From positions 1 through 64,000 of the forward strand of contig JAICLJ010000002.1 in assembly GCA_025927575.1 (NCBI GenBank): 64,000 nt of DNA, given 5' to 3'. Positions 9,263 through 18,500 of this stretch are shown piece by piece. This DNA is from Bryobacteraceae bacterium. Lineage in GTDB: Bacteria > Acidobacteriota > Terriglobia > Bryobacterales > Bryobacteraceae. Position 1 is the first letter of the stretch. Each line of letters starts with the position of its first letter. The notes below the pieces were generated by a model that had not been told where the DNA came from, did no database searches, and worked only from the letters and a program-made list of their open reading frames with translations. A program made the translations under genes and the position numbers.

Positions 9263-10174
9263 ATGTCAACCATTACATCTGCCAATCTGGCAAATGCGAT
9301 CGTCAAGCTAGTGGCCGCGGACGCATTGCCGGCACTGGTAAGCAATCTGGTCATGGGCAACCTGGTAAACCGGGACTACGAGCCGGTGCTTGCCAACGCC
9401 GGTGACACGGTCAACGTACCGATTCCACCGACCCTGGTGGCCAACAACATTGCCGAAGGCGGTACGGTTACGCCGCAGACCCCGAACCTGGGGAATGCGC
9501 AGATCGTTCTGAATACGCATGCCGAGGCGACCTTCCAGATTCCGGACGTGACGAAGTGCCTGGCTGTTCCCGACCTGATGAAGGTCTACATGCAGCCGGC
9601 CGTTGTTGCGATTGCGGAAAAGATTGAGGGCGATCTGCTGAATCTGTACAGCAGTTTCTCGGCGAACACTCCGGTGGGCACCGCCGGCACGGCAGTCACG
9701 GAAGCGACGATTGACGCGGCGGAGACGGCGCTGTTCCAGGCGAAAGTTCCGGCCAGCGAGCCGAAGTATCTGGTGGTCGATTCGTCCACCTATTCGCAGA
9801 TTCGGCAGATTCCGCGATTCAGCGAGTATTATTCGGCGGGCGACGCGGGTTTGCGCGCTCTCGTCGAGGGCAATGTCGGCAAGATGAAGGATTTCTTTAT
9901 CTTCCGTTCGCAGCTTGTTGCGAAGACCGGCATGAGCACGGTGAACGTTCACAACCTCGCTTTCAGCCGCGATGCAATCGGGCTGGTTCTTCGCCGGCTT
10001 CCTCAGCCACTGCCTGGTACCGGCGCGATCGCGGAGTACGCCGAGATGGGGAATTTCGGAATTCGCGTGGTGATGAGCTACCAGCCGAATACCTTGTCGC
10101 AACAGTTCACGGTGGATGTGCTGTACGGCTGCGGCGTATTGCGGAACAACTTTGGCGTTCAGGTGAACAGCTAA
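9263..10174 (+). CDS. Major capsid protein, P22 gp5-like
   Basis: MSTITSANLANAIVKLVAADALPALVSNLVMGNLVNRDYEPVLANAGDTVNVPIPPT... typical P22-coat family start. Confidence 0.8.
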   Translation: MSTITSANLANAIVKLVAADALPALVSNLVMGNLVNRDYEPVLANAGDTVNVPIPPTLVANNIAEGGTVTPQTPNLGNAQIVLNTHAEATFQIPDVTKCLAVPDLMKVYMQPAVVAIAEKIEGDLLNLYSSFSANTPVGTAGTAVTEATIDAAETALFQAKVPASEPKYLVVDSSTYSQIRQIPRFSEYYSAGDAGLRALVEGNVGKMKDFFIFRSQLVAKTGMSTVNVHNLAFSRDAIGLVLRRLPQPLPGTGAIAEYAEMGNFGIRVVMSYQPNTLSQQFTVDVLYGCGVLRNNFGVQVNS

Positions 10175-10237
10175 TTACAAAGTGGGGGGCGAGTCGATCT
10201 CGCCCCCTGAAAGATTGTTGCGCAAAAGCAAGGAAGA

Positions 10238-10273
10238 GGCGGCCTGCGAGGCCGCCGCAGGCCGAGGGCCTGC
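10238..10273. repeat. Two adjacent perfect GC hairpins, REP-like element
   Basis: ggcggcct-gcg-aggccgcc (10238-10256) and gcaggcc-gag-ggcctgc (10257-10273). Confidence 0.6.
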
Positions 10274-10327
10274 CCCACCCGTTTCGTGCGAGCGAGTACA
10301 CGGTTCCGAGGATTAGAAGAGGAAGCT

Positions 10328-10654
10328 ATGGACTTACGACAGTTTTACAAGAAGATACGCGATGTGGAAGCGACGATTCCAGACCAGTTCCCGTTTGTGG
10401 TCAGCCTGGAAACTTCGGATGGCGGAAAGCCTGGCGTGATTACCGAGGCGCCTCGCTATCAGGCTGCCCGAATGATCGTTGAGGGAAGCGTGAGGCTTGC
10501 ATCCGAAGAGGAGAAGCAGGTTTTTCTTGAACAATGCGGGGCCGCGCAAAAGGCCGCTGAGGAAGTGGAAGCGGCCAGGCGTCTGCACTGGAGTTTGTTT
10601 GCGGGCCATGAAGCGCGGCCGCCGGTGACGCCCCAGCGGCCTTCTAAGAAATAG
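10328..10654 (+). CDS. Small phage cluster protein, unknown
   Basis: MDLRQFYKKIRDVEATIPDQFPFVVSLETSDGGKPG..., in collinear cluster. Confidence 0.6.
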   Translation: MDLRQFYKKIRDVEATIPDQFPFVVSLETSDGGKPGVITEAPRYQAARMIVEGSVRLASEEEKQVFLEQCGAAQKAAEEVEAARRLHWSLFAGHEARPPVTPQRPSKK

Positions 10655-10664
10655 GAATAATGCC

Positions 10665-11492
10665 ATGGCTCTCTTCAACGATGCAGGATTGATCGGGATT
10701 GCAGACCTCGAGGCTTACGAAGTTAGCCTGAGCAAGGTCGCTTCGACGCACGGCATCAATATAGATACAAAAACGGCGATGACGCTGGACCAGGTTGGCG
10801 ACCGGCTTCTGCAAAGACTGGTGCGAGCGGGAGCGGCGGATTCGCAGTGCGTCGATTCCGTCTTAAGTGGAGCCGCCTCGATCTACTCCCTGCCGCCGCA
10901 GCAAGGCTGGCTATTCACACTCAGCAATGTAGTTGTTACGCCGCCGCTACGCCGCTGGATCTGCTTTGAGGTGCTCTCACAGATTTTCGCGGAAGCATAC
11001 AACACTCAGCTAAACGATCGGTTTAAAGGCAAGTGGACCGAATACATGGCGCGGTCGGCCGATGCGGAGTATAGCGTTTCGCAGTTGGGAATAGGCGTCG
11101 TTCATAATCCGCTCGCGCGGCCCGCGGAAGCGCAGGTGACGGTAGGCGCGGGATCGATTTCCGCAGGAATCGTCGTGGTGCAGACCGCGTGGGTGGATGG
11201 TCGCGGAAATGAAGGGGCGCTGAGTCCGCTCGTGCCGGTTACCTTGTCCGATTCATCTTCGATCACGGTCGAGATAGCCAACGGCGTGAATCAATCGCCG
11301 GCGTCGGCTAGTGGTTGGAACGTTTACATCGGATGGGACGGCGCGGGCCCATCCCGCCAGAATCTGGCGCCTCTCGCGAAGGGCGAATCCTGGCCGACGC
11401 CAGGGACAGGCTTCGTGTCCGGCCCTGCGCCTCTTAATGGGCAAGAACCGGAATTCTACATTGTGGATCCACACAAGCTGAGGAGGGGATAG
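10665..11492 (+). CDS. Putative head-tail connector protein with Ig/FN3-like segment
   Basis: Position between coat and tail genes; C-terminal VQTAWVDGRGNEGALSPLVPV...SGWNVYIGWDG. Confidence 0.5.
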   Translation: MALFNDAGLIGIADLEAYEVSLSKVASTHGINIDTKTAMTLDQVGDRLLQRLVRAGAADSQCVDSVLSGAASIYSLPPQQGWLFTLSNVVVTPPLRRWICFEVLSQIFAEAYNTQLNDRFKGKWTEYMARSADAEYSVSQLGIGVVHNPLARPAEAQVTVGAGSISAGIVVVQTAWVDGRGNEGALSPLVPVTLSDSSSITVEIANGVNQSPASASGWNVYIGWDGAGPSRQNLAPLAKGESWPTPGTGFVSGPAPLNGQEPEFYIVDPHKLRRG

Positions 11493-11495
11493 CCG

Positions 11496-11993
11496 ATGGC
11501 GCCGATCACATTGCAGGCGGCACAAAAGGTAGCCGCTCTGTTCACGAATAACTCCGCTATCGAAAGTGAAGTGAACTCAATTGCGACGGGGAGTTCCTAC
11601 ATAGTGCCGGTGATCCCGGCATCGCAGGTCTATCTCACTTCAACTTCGATAAATATGGCAGACGTGCAGCAACAACTGGCTTACCCGCGAATCAGCGTGT
11701 TCTGCAGCCGCTTGGTCAATCAGCACCGCGAGAAGTTCCGGTCGCTTTCCGGAACGTTGGCGATCACGGTGGAGATTGCGGCGACGGCGGATCTGATCGA
11801 TCTTGTCGAGTACTGGATGCACTACTACGTCGAAGCGGCGAGCAACATTCTTCGGAGGGGCGCCGGGGACATGGGAGACGGCGTTTTTTTTCCGGGCACA
11901 TATCAAGTTGACGTTCAGCTCGCTCAGATAGGGGGCAGCGGCTTCCTGCAATTGGCGCAGGTGACTTGCGAACTGGGCGTGAGCCGCAATTAG
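11496..11993 (+). CDS. Putative tail completion / head-tail joining protein
   Basis: 165 aa protein located directly upstream of putative tail-tube gene. Confidence 0.5.
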   Translation: MAPITLQAAQKVAALFTNNSAIESEVNSIATGSSYIVPVIPASQVYLTSTSINMADVQQQLAYPRISVFCSRLVNQHREKFRSLSGTLAITVEIAATADLIDLVEYWMHYYVEAASNILRRGAGDMGDGVFFPGTYQVDVQLAQIGGSGFLQLAQVTCELGVSRN

Positions 11994-12004
11994 GAGGTTG
12001 CAGA

Positions 12005-13174
12005 ATGGCAAACTATATCTCGTCAAACGCGAATCGGTTCTATGCGGCGATTGAGCCTTCGTACGGGCAAGCGGCTCTTGTGTCCGCGGCAAACCGGTTT
12101 CCCGCGGTAAGCATGATGATCCAGCAAGGATTGGAACAGAGCCGCCGGCACGATAAGACCGGTTCACGGACTTTTAGAGGAACTCCGAAGACATCTCGCC
12201 GCGTCACTGCCTTTGAAACACAAACGTATCTGACCTCATGGAATGGAACGGGATCGCCCGCTTACGGGCCGCTGTTCCAAGCAGCATTCGGAGGACAGCC
12301 GTTGCTGAACGGCGGGTTGACAATCCAGAGCATTCCACAGGCCGCGGCAATCCAAACAAACGCTCCGCATGGCTTAACTGTAGGGTCCGCAGTGTCGTTT
12401 AATAATGAGATCCGGTTTGTAGCGAGTGTGGTGGACACGCAAACAGTTCTTCTGAATGCGGGATTCAGCGCCACGCCTTCCCCCGGTTCCGGCTTAACTC
12501 CGGCGATTACCTACCGGTTATCGACCAATTTGCCGAGCTTGACCCTGTACGACTATTGGGACCCAATCACGGCGGTGCAGCGAGCGGTGGTGGGCGTTGC
12601 CGTGGATACCCTCGATATTTCGGTGAACGGCGATTTTCACGAGTTTACGTTCCGGGGGCCGGCTGCCGACGTTCTGGACTCGCAGACGTTCGCCGCAGGA
12701 ACGGCGGGACTCAGCCAGTTTCCAGCGGAGCCGCCCCTTGGCTCGTTCGATTACTCGCTGGTGCCAGGCCACCTGGGGCAAGCGTGGATTGGCGCGCCGG
12801 CGAATCAATTCTTTACTCTCATCACGGCGAGCGTTCGTCTCAACAACAATCTCGCGGCGCGGAATCGCGAATTCGGAACGGCGATTCCGCGAGGGATCTC
12901 GCCGGGGGCCCGCCATGTATTAGCTCATCTCAGCGTGTTAGCGCAGGATGACGCGCAGACAACGGGCCTCTTTCAGGCGGCTCGATCGCGAACAGCGCTT
13001 CCAGCCATGTTGCAGTTGGGACAACAACAGGGGCAGTTGATGGGCATTTACATGCCGAGTGTAACCCCGGAGCTTCCGCGCTACAACGATGGGCAGCCGG
13101 AGCTGCAGTGGGACTTTCAGAATTGCCAGGCACAGGGACAAGCCGATGATGAGATCTTTATCGCGTTTGCATAG
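12005..13174 (+). CDS. Putative major tail (tube) protein
   Basis: Position before tail chaperone; beta-rich 389 aa protein MANYISSNANRFYAAIEPSYGQAA... Confidence 0.55.
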   Translation: MANYISSNANRFYAAIEPSYGQAALVSAANRFPAVSMMIQQGLEQSRRHDKTGSRTFRGTPKTSRRVTAFETQTYLTSWNGTGSPAYGPLFQAAFGGQPLLNGGLTIQSIPQAAAIQTNAPHGLTVGSAVSFNNEIRFVASVVDTQTVLLNAGFSATPSPGSGLTPAITYRLSTNLPSLTLYDYWDPITAVQRAVVGVAVDTLDISVNGDFHEFTFRGPAADVLDSQTFAAGTAGLSQFPAEPPLGSFDYSLVPGHLGQAWIGAPANQFFTLITASVRLNNNLAARNREFGTAIPRGISPGARHVLAHLSVLAQDDAQTTGLFQAARSRTALPAMLQLGQQQGQLMGIYMPSVTPELPRYNDGQPELQWDFQNCQAQGQADDEIFIAFA

Positions 13175-13544
13175 GCCCGTTCGATTCGAGAGCTCGCGCT
13201 GGTTCGACAGCGAGACGGTCGCGGGAGTTCGCTTCGCTGTAAGAAAGCCGTCGCTTGGGCAGCGGCTCGAGCTTACTCGCCGTGTTCACGAACTAACGCT
13301 GCGGCATGAATTTCTGAAAGCCGGCAGCGAAACGGAAAAGCTGGAAGAGGCGCTCGGCGAACTGATGGTTCAGCAACTGTATATCGAGTGGGGCCTTAAG
13401 ACAATCGAGGGACTCGAAATCGATGGCGAACCGGCAACCCCTGCGGCGCTGATCGACAGCGGGCCCGAAGAGCTTGCAGTCGAAATCGCATCCTGTGTCG
13501 TTCGCGAGTGCGGATTGACTGAGGACGAACGAAAAAACTTTTAG
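13146..13544 (+). CDS. Tail assembly chaperone, short (G-like) product
   Basis: Small acidic protein between tail tube and tape measure ending ...LTEDERKNF*; slippery A_AAA_AAC at 13532-13538 in the correct frame. Confidence 0.65.
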   Translation: MMRSLSRLHRPVRFESSRWFDSETVAGVRFAVRKPSLGQRLELTRRVHELTLRHEFLKAGSETEKLEEALGELMVQQLYIEWGLKTIEGLEIDGEPATPAALIDSGPEELAVEIASCVVRECGLTEDERKNF

Positions 13545-13873
13545 TCGCTTTCCACTTCCAGCGTTCAGGCCGGGCCGCATGGAATTGCGACGATTGCAGG
13601 CGACGCGGCCTGGTCGAGTTACGAAACTGCGGATTTCAGCGCGAGGGAGCCATGGCCCGGAATACACCGGTCTGGGCGCGCGGCGGCGTGTCAACGACCC
13701 AGTGCCCTAAATCGCTAATTTCGGCCGAGAGCCTGGTGTTTCTGGAGGAGTTCAACATCTGGGGGCGATTCGGGTGCGGAGATGCACGGCGGATGAATGC
13801 CCGAGTGGCTGATGCCATCGCTCTGCTTGAAGACGAGTTGAAGCGGGAAGTTGAACGAAGCGCTGGTGAATAG
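13538..13873 (+). CDS. Tail assembly chaperone, T-like extension reached by -1 frameshift
   Basis: The -1 frame is open from 13538 through 13873 (LLVAFHFQRSGRAAWNCDDCRRRG...EVERSAGE*), which includes the annotated 13652 ORF. Confidence 0.6.
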   Translation, partial: LLVAFHFQRSGRAAWNCDDCRRRGLVELRNCGFQREGAMARNTPVWARGGVSTTQCPKSLISAESLVFLEEFNIWGRFGCGDARRMNARVADAIALLEDELKREVERSAGE

Positions 13874-13929
13874 GGAACAAGGCACGCCTTATCCGGGACA
13901 AGCACCAGGAAACTGGCGGGAGGACGGTC

Positions 13930-14475
13930 ATGAAGAAGAAAACGAGTTCAAGTTCATTTAAGACGTCATTAACAAAACTAACTGGTTCCGGGTTCACCGG
14001 GGGTAAGTTGAGCGGCTTGTCGAAGTCGGCCAGGTTGTCGCAGGGCATCAATTTCGGAAAGGCGCCTAACAGCGCGACGCTGGCTCCCAATTCGAGTTCG
14101 AGCGGAGGATGGCAAAAATATGCTTCGCAACTCGCTTCCGGCGGTGCTGCCAGCATTCTAACGGGCAGCTATGGAACCGGCACTTTCGGAGGATTCGGCC
14201 TCGCCCCGATCGTTTCCGGAATTCTCGGACTCTTGGGGAGCAAGCATAAAAACCCGCCCGTACTTCAGCCTTTCAGTCTGCCGGGCCCGAGTCATCAGAC
14301 CGTTCACCTGGGAGGCGGCAACTCGAGCGCAAGCGGGCCAAGTAGTGTCGTGCATGTGCACGTAAAGGCGATGGATTCGCAGTCGTTCATGGACCGCTCG
14401 AACGAGATTGCTAACGCGGTTAAGAGCGCGATGTTGAATTCGCATTCACTCAACGACGTGGTTTCGGAGGTCTAG
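13930..14475 (+). CDS. Short tape-measure-like protein
   Basis: Position after chaperone; Ser/Gly-rich N-term, hydrophobic LAPIVSGILGLLG, C-term VVHVHVKAMDSQSFMDRSNEIANAVKSAML similar in style to tape measure C-termini of GTA-like clusters. Confidence 0.5.
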   Translation: MKKKTSSSSFKTSLTKLTGSGFTGGKLSGLSKSARLSQGINFGKAPNSATLAPNSSSSGGWQKYASQLASGGAASILTGSYGTGTFGGFGLAPIVSGILGLLGSKHKNPPVLQPFSLPGPSHQTVHLGGGNSSASGPSSVVHVHVKAMDSQSFMDRSNEIANAVKSAMLNSHSLNDVVSEV

Positions 14476-14835
14476 ATGGCAACCTTTCCCGTTTTGTCAA
14501 CCGGAGCTGTCGGACAGTATCCGATGGCGAGAGGGGTCAGCTACAACGTGGAGGTCATCCGCTTCATGGACGGCTCCGATCAACGATACCTGACACGCGG
14601 TAAGCCGTTACGGCGATGGCTGATCAAACTGGATCAATTGACCGAGGCGGAACTTGGGCGACTGGAGCAGTTTTTCGACAGCGCGCAGGGGAACTTTGAG
14701 TCATTTGATTTCCTTGATCCTTTCAGCGGGATGCCTATTCCGAACTGCCGGATTGCGAATCCTTACCTCCTGACGGAGTATGTGGCAGCAGGAAGTGGAA
14801 GCGCCGCGCTGATGGTGGAGGAGTCAAGTGTCTAA
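14476..14835 (+). CDS. Distal tail-like protein 1 (DUF2460-like)
   Basis: PVLSTGAVGQYPMARGVSYNVEVIRFMDGSDQRYL...FDFLDPFSG. Confidence 0.5.
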   Translation: MATFPVLSTGAVGQYPMARGVSYNVEVIRFMDGSDQRYLTRGKPLRRWLIKLDQLTEAELGRLEQFFDSAQGNFESFDFLDPFSGMPIPNCRIANPYLLTEYVAAGSGSAALMVEESSV

Positions 14836-15571
14836 TATGTTTTTCCCACAGCTTTTGACTGGAGCGCTCGCGCAGTATCCCATCAACCGGACCAAGTTCA
14901 TGCATACGGTTGTGAACAGCATGGAGGACGGATCGAGAATTTCGTATTTCGATCCGGACGGCTCGACCTTAATTTGGAATCTAACTTACCTGGGATTGAC
15001 TCAAGGAGAGGTGGACGCGATACAGTCTCTTTTCGACGGGTGTTGCGGACCGCTTCGCGCGTTTACCTTCATCGATCCGACTGCCAATCTCCTCTCTCCG
15101 ATGTGGCAGCACTCTCCCCTGATTACTTTGCAGGGATCAGCGTACACGAACCGGTCGAACTCTGTCCTGGAAATAAGCCAAACGTTTGCGATACCCGCCG
15201 GATATCAATATTGCCTTTCAGTTGCAAGCGGTGAGACAAACGGCACGGGTGAATCGGTTGCATTGATCCGGCGAGGGCCGAATACCCAGCAGCGCAATCA
15301 GTTGCCTGTCGCACAGGGTCAGATGGTCAGCAGTGGAGCACTCGCCGACAGCGGCGTGGGCTTCACGGTAGCTATCGAGCTGCAGCCAGGGCAAGTGTTT
15401 GATTTGGGCCAGGCCCAACTTGAAGCACAGGTGGCACCCTCGGACTTCCGGCCGGCTTCGAACCTGGGCGGGATCTATCAAAAAGCGCACTGGGCCGTGA
15501 ACGAACTTCTGTTTCAGGCCGACGCACTCGATTCCTTTAGTGTGAATTTCACGATCGAGACATACGCATAG
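14828..15571 (+). CDS. Distal tail-like protein 2, paralogue of upstream gene with C-terminal extension
   Basis: FPQLLTGALAQYPINRTKFMHTVVNSMEDGSRISYFD...FTFIDPTANLL aligns by eye with 14476-14835 product. Confidence 0.5.
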   Translation: MSNMFFPQLLTGALAQYPINRTKFMHTVVNSMEDGSRISYFDPDGSTLIWNLTYLGLTQGEVDAIQSLFDGCCGPLRAFTFIDPTANLLSPMWQHSPLITLQGSAYTNRSNSVLEISQTFAIPAGYQYCLSVASGETNGTGESVALIRRGPNTQQRNQLPVAQGQMVSSGALADSGVGFTVAIELQPGQVFDLGQAQLEAQVAPSDFRPASNLGGIYQKAHWAVNELLFQADALDSFSVNFTIETYA

Positions 15572-15579
15572 GATTTCAA

Positions 15580-18500
15580 ATGTCGACTATCAACGTAGTG
15601 AAAGAAATGGCGGAGGCCGACAGCCCCCTGCTGCTCTTCGAATGCCTGCTGCCGAATGGAGCTTACCAGCGCGTGAGCACGCAGACGATTGTGTTCGCCG
15701 GCAACATGTACTCGGCTCGGGTGCTGAAGCACAATCTATTTACGCTTCAGCTCTCCGCAGACGATGCGATGGACGGCATGGCTCAGCTTTCGCTTACGCT
15801 GGCGAATGCCGACTCGGCACTCTCGCAGATTCAGTCGACCGCGGGTTGGAAGGGGACACAACTCACGGTGTATTTCGTGTTCGCGGATCTGGTAACGGGA
15901 ACCACGACGACCGAAAGCACAATTCTATTTCGCGGCCTTGCCGGCGATCCCGACGAAATCGGCGAAGACACGATGAAGATCAGCTTCGCGAATAAACTGA
16001 GTCTGCTTCGAGTGGGTCTTCCGGAGATTCGGATTCAGCGCTTGTGTCCCTGGAATTTTCCGACGACGGCCGGGCAGCGCACCGCGGCAGGTACAGGCGA
16101 TAAATATTCGCGTTATTTCCGATGCGGCTATTCCGCGGACGTTTCCGGCGGCTTCGGGAACTTGAGCGACGGCCAGCCATTCACCACGTGTGACCACACG
16201 CGCGCAAGCTGCGAACAGCGAGGGATGTTCAGCAAGGATAGCAGCGGCAAAGCGACGGCGCGATTTGGCGGATTCGAATTCGTTCCGTCGAGCACGCTGG
16301 TGCGCGGGTACGGGCAAAAAACGGCGCAGCCGGCCGCCGTCCTCGACAATTCGGCGAAGTACAACGACTATGTGCCGATGGTCTATGGCACGGGCTGGGT
16401 AGCGGCGCCGGTTATTCTTGCGCGAAACGACGGCAACCTGACGCACATGGAACTGCTGCTCGGATCTGGATCAATCGATAGTGTGTTGAAGGTAATCGTC
16501 AACGATATTGAGATCCCGCTGGCGGTCTCAGGTGCGGACATGACCGGAACCGGCTGGTACAACATCGTGACGCCGGGGACCGCGCAGGGATCGTTCAATT
16601 TAGACTTCGTCGATTCCGACAATCAACCGGTGGGCGATCCATACGGAAGCGTTGCTGTGATTTCGGTGGTTGTGCCGAACAGGATCAGCGGCGGCGGAAG
16701 CCTGCCTCACGTGGAAATCCTGATGCAGGGTCTGCATCTGGATCGCTACAACCTAGATGCGAGTTTTCGGGATACTACGTTTACAAACAATCCGGCCTGG
16801 ATCATTCTGGATATTCTGAGGCGCGCGGGTTGGTCTCGGAGCGACATCAACATAGCGAGCTTCGCGAGCGCGGCCGCGTATTGCGACGAGCTGATCGCGA
16901 CAACCGACATCAATGGCAATGCAATCCATATTGCCCGATATCGATGCAACCTGATTCTAACGAAACGCAAGAGCGCGGCGGACGTAATCCGGAGCGTCCG
17001 TGTCGCGTGCGGTTTAATGCTGCGATATGGCGCAAGCGGGCTACTGGAACTGCTACCGGAAACTTCGCTCGCACTACAGCATCCGACACTGCCCGATGGA
17101 AGCAATGTTGTGGAAAGTGTGAATGGGGGCTGGCCCGCTTATGAATTCAGCGACGGCTCAGGGATGTCCTCGGGGATCGCACGGAATCCGGACGGAAGCT
17201 CAACGGTACGGCTGGTTTCGAAAGGGATCTCGGAAAGTTCGAACCGGCTGACGGTGGAATTCCAGGATGAAGCGAACGAATATCAGCAGGACACGCTTTC
17301 GGTACTAAGCGACGACGATCAGGCGCTCATCGGATATGAAGTCGGCAGCACGTCGACTGCGTTGGGTCTACCAAATTTCAACCAGGCGCTGAGGATCTTG
17401 AGCCGGCAAATCGGAAAGGCGACAAAAGGAAATCGGTTCATCGAATTTGGAACCAGCTTTCGAGCACTGAAGGTGAGGCCGGGAGATATCATTGCGCTGA
17501 CTTATTTGAAGGAAGGGCTAACGCGTACGCAGTTTCGCGTCGTAAAACTGGCGCCATCGGTCAATTACAGGAACGTTGCGATTCTGGCGCAGGTTCATGA
17601 CGACAGTTGGTATAACGATGACCCGGGAAACGGCAGCGGAGGAGGGCGCCAGCCGGGAGCAGGCGCGGCGCTGCCACGGCCACTGCTTGGTCCCGTATTC
17701 GGCGCCGACGGAAGCACGCAATTCAGCATTAGCGAGAGCACTACGTCCCGAACGGACGGAGGCGCGGCCACAATATTGACGGCTGGCTTTGTGAAACCTA
17801 CTCAATCGCTGGCCGGCGCGCCCATCGTTCCTTTACTCAGCCTCGCTCCACAAGTTTTGACCGCGGGAGGAAGTCTGAAGGGCGGCGTGAACTACTATTA
17901 CGCGCTCACGGCCAACGATGGCGCCGGAAACGAAGGCTCGTTGTCGTTCACGATTCGAGCGGCGATTCCGCAAGGGAACGACACAAACTCAGTCGGGTTA
18001 ACGGGTTTGAGTCTGCCGTCGACGGCGGCATCTTTCAATGTCTATCGTGGGACCAGTCCACAGCTTCTCTATCGAATTGCCTCTAACCAGCCGATTGCAA
18101 CGGCGTTCACGGATAGCGGCTTTTCGGCCCAGCCGTTGGGACCGCCCGATGCCAGTTTCGACCACGCGAATTTCTACTACCGGCCGGAGATAGCGGGACC
18201 CATTGTTGCGAATGTGTTTTCCTCAACGACAATCGGTTGTTCCGATATGAACGCCACCATTTCGGCTTACTCCGGCATGTTGGTGAGAATCATTGCGGGT
18301 ACCGGCGCCGGACAAGAGCGTAGGATCAGTTTCAACGACGAATCCACCCTCACGGTTTTCCCAGCATGGTCAATTGCGCCCGATACGACGAGCAATTTTG
18401 TTGTTGTGGAATCCACCTGGCAATTTGGCGCCGCAACAAGAACGAGCCCCGTGCAGTTTGAGGTTCCGAACCAGAAGGGTACGGTGGTGCAGATTTCCGG

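Noticed and set aside
9308-10102. 264-aa antisense ORF opposite the major capsid gene
   Set aside because: Arg/His-rich composition expected from antisense reading of GC-rich coding DNA; sense strand is a clear P22-type coat gene.
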